A DNA stretch of 64,000 nt, taken from assembly GCA_016882265.1 (NCBI GenBank), contig VGVB01000004.1:33708-97707 (forward strand). The letters are read 5' to 3'. Below are positions 57,884-64,000 of the stretch, piece after piece. Within the stretch, counting starts at the first letter, position 1; each line of letters begins with the position of its first letter. The stretch is from Gammaproteobacteria bacterium (GTDB taxonomy: Bacteria; Pseudomonadota; Gammaproteobacteria; Steroidobacterales; Steroidobacteraceae). The notes under the pieces were generated by a model, which was not told the origin of the DNA, did no database searches, and was given only the letters and a program-made list of their open reading frames with translations. A program made the translations under genes and the position numbers.

Positions 57884-58675
57884 ATGGACACAGCGCCCGC
57901 ACAATTGCTGACGCAGCTGGTCGCCGGCATTGCTGCTGGCAGCGTCCGGGTGGTCGACCTGACCGTGCCGCTCGAGCCGGGTACGCCGATCATCAACCTG
58001 CCAGCGCCGTTGGCGAACTCGCAGCCTTTCGCGCTGGAGGTGATTTCGCGCTATGACGACCAGGGGCCGGCCTGGTACTGGAACAACATCACCTGTGGCG
58101 AACACACCGGCACGCACTTCGACGCGCCGATCCACTGGCTCAGCGGGCGTGATCACCCGGGCAACGCCACCCACGACATCCCGGTGCAGCGCTTTATTGG
58201 TCCGGCCTGCGTGCTGGACGTGACCGCAGCGGTGCAGGCCAACCCCGATTTCCTGCTGACCCGTGCCATGGTCGAGGAATGGGAGGCGCACCACGGCCGG
58301 ATTCCGGCGGGCGCGTGGGTACTGGTCCGTACCGACTGGTCGAAGCGGCAGGGCGCCGCCGACTACCTCAATGTCCAGGCGGATGGCCCGCACACGCCCG
58401 GGTTCGATCCACAGTGCGTGCGCTTCCTGGCCCACGATCGTGACATCCTCGGGGTTGGCGTGGAGACCGTCGGCACCGACGCTGGGCAGGCCGGAACCTT
58501 CGAGCCGATGTTCCCGTGCCACACGTTCATGCACGGTGCCAACCGCTTCGGCCTGGCGCAGCTCACCAACCTGGACCGGCTGCCGCCGACGGGCGCCGTC
58601 GTGATCGCGCCGCCGCTCAAGATCGTGAACGGCTCGGGCAGCCCGTTGCGGGTACTGGCGCTGGTCCCGGCGTGA
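57884..58675 (+). CDS. Cyclase family protein (kynurenine formamidase-like metal hydrolase)
   Basis: VRVVDLTVPLEPGTPIINLP and CGEHTGTHFDAPIHWL (HxGTHxDxPxH motif). Confidence 0.9.
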   Translation: MDTAPAQLLTQLVAGIAAGSVRVVDLTVPLEPGTPIINLPAPLANSQPFALEVISRYDDQGPAWYWNNITCGEHTGTHFDAPIHWLSGRDHPGNATHDIPVQRFIGPACVLDVTAAVQANPDFLLTRAMVEEWEAHHGRIPAGAWVLVRTDWSKRQGAADYLNVQADGPHTPGFDPQCVRFLAHDRDILGVGVETVGTDAGQAGTFEPMFPCHTFMHGANRFGLAQLTNLDRLPPTGAVVIAPPLKIVNGSGSPLRVLALVPA

Positions 58676-58723
58676 CCGGCCGGAGCGCTGCCGCGCCGGG
58701 CGGCATGCCGATGGCTGACCAGC

Positions 58724-60871
58724 ATGGCTGAGCGCAGCTTCACCTGTCAGGTAGAAGCCCTCCGGCTGGGTGCGGGCGCGGAGTTCCGCGGCGAAGGCAT
58801 CCACGCCGTCACCAAGGCGCTGCTGCAGTCCGGGGTTGCCTACGTCGGTGGTTACCAGGGGTCACCAGTCTCGCACCTGATGGACGTGCTGGCCGACGCG
58901 CAGCCGTTGCTCGAGGAACTGGGCGTGTATTTCGAGCCGTCGACGTCCGAGGCGACCGCCGCGGCGATGCTGGCAGCATCGATCCACTACCCGCTGCGCG
59001 GCGCGGTGACCTGGAAATCAACGGTCGGCACCAATGTCGCCAGCGACGCACTGGCCAACCTGGCTTCGGCCGGTGTCACCGGCGGTGTGCTGCTGGTACT
59101 CGGCGAGGACTATGGCGAGGGCTCCAGCATCATGCAGGAGCGCACCCATGCTTTCGCGATGAAATCGCAGATGTGGCTGCTCGACCCCAGACCGACGCTG
59201 CCGGCGATCGTCCGCGCCGTGGAGCAGGGTTTCGAGCTGTCCGAGGCCAGCCATACGCCGGTGCTCCTGATGCTGCGGGTGCGGGCCTGCCACGTCTACG
59301 GTCGCTTCATCGCCAGCGCCAACCGGCCGCCGCCGCTCACGGCGCGCGCTGCCCTGGCGGCGCCGGCGCACGACCCACGTCGCATCATCCTGCCGCCGGC
59401 CACGTTCGACCAGGAACAGGCCAAGATCCGCGAGCGCCTGCCGGCGGCGCAGCGCTTCATTGTGGAGCGGGGATTGAACGAAACCTGCCCGGGCACGGTG
59501 CCGCACATCGGTATCATCCTGCAGGGCGGGCTGCATAACAGCGTGCTGCGTGCGCTGGAGCTGCTCGGCTGCGCCGATGCCTTTGGCCACAGCGCCGTGC
59601 CGATGCACGTGCTGAACGTCACCTGGCCGCTGGTCGCCGATGAGATCCGGCGTTTCTGCGCGGGCCGGCGGGCGGTCCTGGTCGTCGAGGAAGGACAGCC
59701 GGAGTTCATCGAGCAGGCGCTGTGCCGGGTGCTGTCCGGAATGGAATGCCCGCCACAGTTGGTCGGCAAGGGGCCCTTGCCGGCCGCCGGCGAGTACACG
59801 ACCGAGATCCTGCGCGCCGGGATCCGCGAGTTCCTGCACAGCCATGCGCCGGAGTTGCTGGCCGGTGCCGGGGCGCTGCCAGCGGCGAGTACGCTGGCGC
59901 CGGAACAGCGGGAACGGCTGGCCGCGCTGGTTCCGGCGCGGCCGTCCGGACTGTGTACCGGCTGTCCGGAGCGGCCTTTGTTCGCCGCGCTGAAGTTGCT
60001 GCAACGCGAGCGCGGTCCGCTGCATATCAGCGCTGATATCGGCTGTCATTCGTTCGCGACGCTGCCGCCGTTCTCGCTGGGTGCCAGCATCATGGGTTAT
60101 GGACTCGGCACTGCCAGCGCGGCTGCGTTCGGCGGGGCCGGGCCCGGCCGGACCGTGGCGGTGATGGGGGACGGTGGCTTCTGGCACAACGGCCTGACCA
60201 GTGGCATCGGCAACTCGGTGTTCAACCGGCACGACGTGCTGACGATCATCGTTGACAACAACTACTCGGCGGCGACCGGCGGGCAGGACCTGCCGTCCTC
60301 GCGCCACGCGGCGCCACAGCGCGACGCCAATCACCCGATTGCCGCCGCCGTGCGGGGCGTCGGGGTCCGCTGGATCCGGCGCGCCGATCCCTACGATATC
60401 AGCGCCACCCTGGCGACGCTGCGCACGGCACTCACCGCCAGCCAGCGTGGTCCGAAGGTGATCGTCGCCGCAGGCGAATGCCAGTTGAGCCGCCAGCGGC
60501 GCGTGCGCCCGCAATTCGAGCGCGCCCGCGCCTCCCGGCAACGAGTGGTGCGCGCACGGTTCGGCGTCGATCCGGACCTGTGCACCGGCGACCGCTCCTG
60601 CGTCCGCCTCTCGGGCTGCCCGGCGCTGACGGTGCGCGAGCCGGACGATCCGTTGCGCACCGATCCGGTCACGACGGTGACCGATGACTGCGTCGGATGC
60701 GGCGTCTGCGGCGAGATCGCTCATGCCGCGGTGCTGTGCCCGTCGTTCTACCAGCTCGGGGTGGTGCACAACCCGACCCGCTACGAGCGCTGGCTGGCGC
60801 GGGTGCGTGGCGCACTGATCGGTGTGCTGCAGCGCCGGAGCGTGCGCCGCCGGCGGCGGCGGGACGTATGA
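58724..60871 (+). CDS. Indolepyruvate ferredoxin oxidoreductase alpha-like subunit (TPP enzyme with C-terminal 4Fe-4S motifs)
   Basis: GGYQGSPVSHLMDVL, TPP region GDGGFWHNGLTSGIGNSVFNRHDVLTIIVDNNYSAATGGQ, C-terminal CTGDRSCVRLSGCP and CVGCGVCGE. Confidence 0.9.
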   Translation: MAERSFTCQVEALRLGAGAEFRGEGIHAVTKALLQSGVAYVGGYQGSPVSHLMDVLADAQPLLEELGVYFEPSTSEATAAAMLAASIHYPLRGAVTWKSTVGTNVASDALANLASAGVTGGVLLVLGEDYGEGSSIMQERTHAFAMKSQMWLLDPRPTLPAIVRAVEQGFELSEASHTPVLLMLRVRACHVYGRFIASANRPPPLTARAALAAPAHDPRRIILPPATFDQEQAKIRERLPAAQRFIVERGLNETCPGTVPHIGIILQGGLHNSVLRALELLGCADAFGHSAVPMHVLNVTWPLVADEIRRFCAGRRAVLVVEEGQPEFIEQALCRVLSGMECPPQLVGKGPLPAAGEYTTEILRAGIREFLHSHAPELLAGAGALPAASTLAPEQRERLAALVPARPSGLCTGCPERPLFAALKLLQRERGPLHISADIGCHSFATLPPFSLGASIMGYGLGTASAAAFGGAGPGRTVAVMGDGGFWHNGLTSGIGNSVFNRHDVLTIIVDNNYSAATGGQDLPSSRHAAPQRDANHPIAAAVRGVGVRWIRRADPYDISATLATLRTALTASQRGPKVIVAAGECQLSRQRRVRPQFERARASRQRVVRARFGVDPDLCTGDRSCVRLSGCPALTVREPDDPLRTDPVTTVTDDCVGCGVCGEIAHAAVLCPSFYQLGVVHNPTRYERWLARVRGALIGVLQRRSVRRRRRRDV

Positions 60872-62394
60872 TGAGCCAGCGAACGATCCGGCTGACCATT
60901 GCTGCGCTGGGCGGCCAGGGCGGCGGGGTCCTCAGCGACTGGCTGGTGGCCACCGCCGAAAGTGCCGGCTATTTCGTGCAGTCGACGTCGGTGCCCGGCG
61001 TAGCCCAGCGCACCGGTGCGACCATCTATTACCTGGAGTTCTGCCCGCGAGCCGCAGCGGGCGCAGCCGGCTGCGAGCCGGTCATGGCCCTGATGCCGGT
61101 GGCGGGGGATGTCGACTGCGTCGCCGCCGCGGAGCTGGTCGAAGCGGGGCGCATGATGCTGCGCGGCCTGGTCAGCCCGGATCGCACGACACTGCTCGCG
61201 TCCAGCCACCGTGATTACACGATTGCCGAGCGCAGTGCCCCCGGTCGCGGCCCGAGCGACAGCGGCGCGCTGCTGGCGATCGCCCGGACCCGGGCACGCC
61301 GCCTGATTGCGTTCGACATGGCGGCGATCGCTGCCCGGCACGGCAGCGTGATCAGCGCGGCCTTGTTCGGTGCCATCGGCGGCAGCGGTGTCCTGCCGTT
61401 CGACCGGCGGCAGTTCGAAGACGCCATTCGTGCCAGCGGACTGTCTGTGGCCGGCAACCTGGCGGCCTTCGCCGAAGCCTGGGCGCTGGCGGCCGCCGGT
61501 ACTGTCGCGGAAGGCAGTGCGACGGCCGGCGGCCGGGCGCCGGCCCCGCCGGTGGAATCGGTGCCGGCGGCGTTGCGCGAACGGCTCGGGGCGTTACCCG
61601 CTGAACTCCAGTCCGTCGCCACGGCTGGGATCTGCCGGCTGCTCGACTACCAGGATCCGGCCTACGCGGCGTTGTACCTGGATCGCCTCGAGCGCATCCT
61701 GCCGCTGGCCCGGCGTCACGGCAGCGGCAGCCTGGCGCTGGCCGGGGTGGTGGCGCGACAGCTGGCACTGTGGATGAGTTACCAGGACACGATCCGGGTT
61801 GCCGAGCTGAAGACCAGCCTGGCGCGCTTCGCGCGACTGCGCCGGGAGGTCCGGGCCGAGCCGGCACAGGTGCTCCGGGTTACGGACTTCCTGCGGCCGC
61901 GGGTCACCGACCTGGCGGACACGCTGCCGGCCGCCGCCGGCGAACGCTTGCTGCGCATGCCGCGGCTGGTGCGCTGGCTGGCAAGAGCCACCGGCGGGCA
62001 CCGGGTGCGGACCGATACGGTGACCGGCTTCCTGCTGTTGCGCGGCATTGCCGCGCTCCGTTGCTGGCGGCGTGGCACCCGGCGCTTCCGCGAGGAGAAT
62101 GCCCGGATCGAGTCGTGGCTGGCCCGGATCGGGCAGATCGCGCCCCGCAACCACGCGCTGGCCGTCGAAGTGGCGCTGCTGCAGCGCCTGGTGTGCGGCT
62201 ATGGCGATACGCAGGAAAACGGGTGGCGGCACTACAGCGCGCTGCTCGCCGCGGCCGATGAACTCGCCGGGCGAACCGATGGTGCGGTCCGGATGCGGCG
62301 GCTGTTCGAGGCGGCGTTCGGCGCCGCGAGCGACGCCGCGCTGGAACGCGAACTGCGCGGGCTGGCCAGCGCGGGAGGGCCGCCGGCGGCGTGA
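60868..62394 (+). CDS. Indolepyruvate oxidoreductase beta-like subunit with C-terminal DUF6537-like extension
   Basis: TIAALGGQGGGVLSDWLVATAESAGYFVQSTSVPGVAQRTGATIYYLEFCP; ATGA overlap with the alpha subunit. Confidence 0.88.
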   Translation: MMSQRTIRLTIAALGGQGGGVLSDWLVATAESAGYFVQSTSVPGVAQRTGATIYYLEFCPRAAAGAAGCEPVMALMPVAGDVDCVAAAELVEAGRMMLRGLVSPDRTTLLASSHRDYTIAERSAPGRGPSDSGALLAIARTRARRLIAFDMAAIAARHGSVISAALFGAIGGSGVLPFDRRQFEDAIRASGLSVAGNLAAFAEAWALAAAGTVAEGSATAGGRAPAPPVESVPAALRERLGALPAELQSVATAGICRLLDYQDPAYAALYLDRLERILPLARRHGSGSLALAGVVARQLALWMSYQDTIRVAELKTSLARFARLRREVRAEPAQVLRVTDFLRPRVTDLADTLPAAAGERLLRMPRLVRWLARATGGHRVRTDTVTGFLLLRGIAALRCWRRGTRRFREENARIESWLARIGQIAPRNHALAVEVALLQRLVCGYGDTQENGWRHYSALLAAADELAGRTDGAVRMRRLFEAAFGAASDAALERELRGLASAGGPPAA

Positions 62395-62436
62395 GTGCCC
62401 GGCGGCCGGGGCACGGAATCCAACCAGGGGACGCAG

Positions 62437-64000
62437 ATGCAGACCGTGGCGCACGTACAGAACTCGCTGAAGCCGGGACGGTGGCTGAATTCGACCTGCA
62501 AGATGTGCCTGCATTCCTGCAGCATCCGCGTGCACGTCACCGACGACGGCGTCGTCAACAAGATCGAGGGCAATCCCACCAATCCGGCGAACGCCGGCCG
62601 GCTGTGCCCCAAGGGCAATGCCGCGATCATGCGCCACTACGATCCGCACCGCTTCAAGACGCCCCTGCGCCGGACCAACCCGGCGAAGGGGCCGGGCGTC
62701 GATCCGCAGTGGCAGCCGATCACCTGGGACGAGGCCTACGCAATCGTCGCGCGCGAGCTCAAGCGCACGCTCGACGAGGATCCACGCAAGCTGTTGCCGG
62801 CGATCAACAACTTCCAGAAGCTGTTCCTGTGGGCCTGGCCGGCGGCATTCGGCGGCAACGCCAACTTCTTCTCGTCGGTCGGCAACTTCTGCGGCGGCGG
62901 TTATCACCCGATCAATGGCTTCGTGCACTGCGCATTTGCCGCGGTCAACGATGTCAATTACTGCAATTACTGGATCAACGACGGCGGTGGCGACGGTTTC
63001 TCCTCGCACCTGCACACCGCTGCCCAGGCCTACCATGTCGCCAATGCCCGGCTGGAGCGCAACATGCGGGTCGTGGTCGTCGAGCCGCGCTTGTCGATCG
63101 GCGGCGCGAAGGCCAACGAGTGGATCCCGATCCGGCCGGCGACCGACCGCCAGTTTGCGCTCAGCCTGTGCCACGTGCTGGTCAACGAGGGGTTGTGCGA
63201 CTACCGGTTCCTCAGGCAGGACACCAACGCACCGTACCTGGTCGGGCCGGACGGGTACTTCGTCCGCGATGCGCAGGGCCGGGTCCTGGTCTGGGACGTC
63301 ACAGCAGCCGGTGCGCGGCCGTGGAACGACCCGGCGCCCGGCGACCTGGCGCTGGAGGGTTGTTACGAGGTACAGGGCCGGCCGTGCCGGCCGGCGTTCC
63401 AGGTGTTCCGCGACATCCTCGCCGACTGCACGCCGGAGCAGATGGCGGCGATTACGACCGTGCCCGCGCCGACGATCCGGCGTATCGCCCGCGAGTTCGC
63501 CCGCGCCGCGCAGATCGGCGCGACCGTGGAAATCGGCGGGCGCCGGCTGCCGCTGCGCCCGGCTGCCTATAACTACTATCGCGGCGCGCAGGGCCACAAG
63601 TACAGCAGCCAGGCCAATCACGCCTTCAAGCTGGTGAATTTCCTGATCGGCAACATCGATGCACCGGGCGGCCACGTCGGTGCAACCATCGATGACCAGA
63701 CGGCGGACCGGCGGGCCGGTGTCGGCGCGATCCAGCCCGGCGAGAACGGCATGCTGAAGGCCAACCCGCACCAACTGCATCCGGAGGTGCCGTTCTCCTA
63801 CCCGCCGAACGAGGTGACCCTGATGGGCTATTTCCCGATCGGCGTCGATCCGGGGCACCTGGCGCTGGAGACGCTGACCAACCCCGGGCGCTATGGCCTC
63901 GACTACCGGCCGGATACGCTGCTGATGTGCCATGCGAACCCGATGTGGAACCTGAGCGGCGACCGGGCGCGGTGGCACGAAGTCTTGCGCGGCCTGCGCT
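62437..64000 (+). CDS. Molybdopterin-dependent oxidoreductase catalytic subunit (partial, runs off the window)
   Basis: Manual translation MQTVAHVQNSLKPGRWLNSTCKMCLHSCSIRVHVTDDGVVNKIEGNPTNPANAGRLCPKGNAAIMRHYDPHRFKTPLRRTNP...; N-terminal Cys cluster and RLCPKG motif. Absent from the supplied ORF track because it has no stop in the window. Confidence 0.88.
   Translation, partial: MQTVAHVQNSLKPGRWLNSTCKMCLHSCSIRVHVTDDGVVNKIEGNPTNPANAGRLCPKGNAAIMRHYDPHRFKTPLRRTNPAKGPGVDPQWQPITWDEAYAIVARELKRTLDEDPRKLLPAINNFQKLFLWAWPAAFGGNANFFSSVGNFCGGGYHPINGFVHCAFAAVNDVNYCNYWINDGGGDGFSSHLHTAAQAYHVANARLERNMRVVVVEPRLSIGGAKANEWIPIRPATDRQFALSLCHVLVNEGLCDYRFLRQDTNAPYLVGPDGYFVRDAQGRVLVWDVTAAGARPWNDPAPGDLALEGCYEVQGRPCRPAFQVFRDILADCTPEQMAAITTVPAPTIRRIAREFARAAQIGATVEIGGRRLPLRPAAYNYYRGAQGHKYSSQANHAFKLVNFLIGNIDAPGGHVGATIDDQTADRRAGVGAIQPGENGMLKANPHQLHPEVPFSYPPNEVTLMGYFPIGVDPGHLALETLTNPGRYGLDYRPDTLLMCHANPMWNLSGDRARWHEVLRGLR

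Noticed and set aside
55201-57996. 931-aa minus-strand ORF antisense to the TonB receptor
   Set aside because: No family-like motifs; mirrors codon bias of the plus-strand receptor gene.
61594-63978. 794-aa minus-strand ORF antisense to IOR-beta and the molybdoenzyme
   Set aside because: Shadow ORF; the plus-strand molybdopterin oxidoreductase starting at 62437 has clear Cys motifs.

Overview
GC-rich proteobacterial chromosome segment, probably gammaproteobacterial. It begins in a replication-origin-proximal core: glyS (3' part), plsC, then gyrB, recF, dnaN and dnaA on the minus strand, then rpmH-rnpA-yidD-yidC-glk-mnmE on the plus strand. After mnmE the window is metabolic/accessory. (1) A peptide-type uptake island, 13.3-23.6 kb: amidohydrolase, APC permease, TPR-sulfotransferase and TonB receptor on the minus strand, divergent from a single ORF that joins a P1/DmpA-type aminopeptidase to a prolyl oligopeptidase. 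(2) Small accessory and decayed genes, 23.7-29.6 kb. (3) A seven-gene minus-strand operon, 29.6-39.9 kb, with touching or 4-nt overlapping junctions: S9 peptidase, propeller-PHP hydrolase, two class-III aminotransferases, a two-subunit CoA-transferase and an aldehyde dehydrogenase. (4) A Cu-type P1B ATPase and a mosaic zone with a frameshifted DUF5131-like gene. (5) A catabolic region, 44.7-64.0 kb: hydantoinase A/B, acyl-CoA dehydrogenase and acyl-CoA ligase, a divergent winged-helix regulator, an internally deleted IS1380-like element, an LLM oxidoreductase, a TonB receptor, a cyclase-family hydrolase, an indolepyruvate oxidoreductase pair, and a molybdopterin oxidoreductase running off the window end. 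Leading findings are the P1-peptidase/POP fusion, the seven-gene operon, a Thermus-like rpmH-inside-rnpA arrangement, and the IOR/molybdoenzyme cluster with a palindromic operator candidate. I saw no rRNA, tRNA or CRISPR array. All calls come from reading the sequence and family knowledge; no database search was run.
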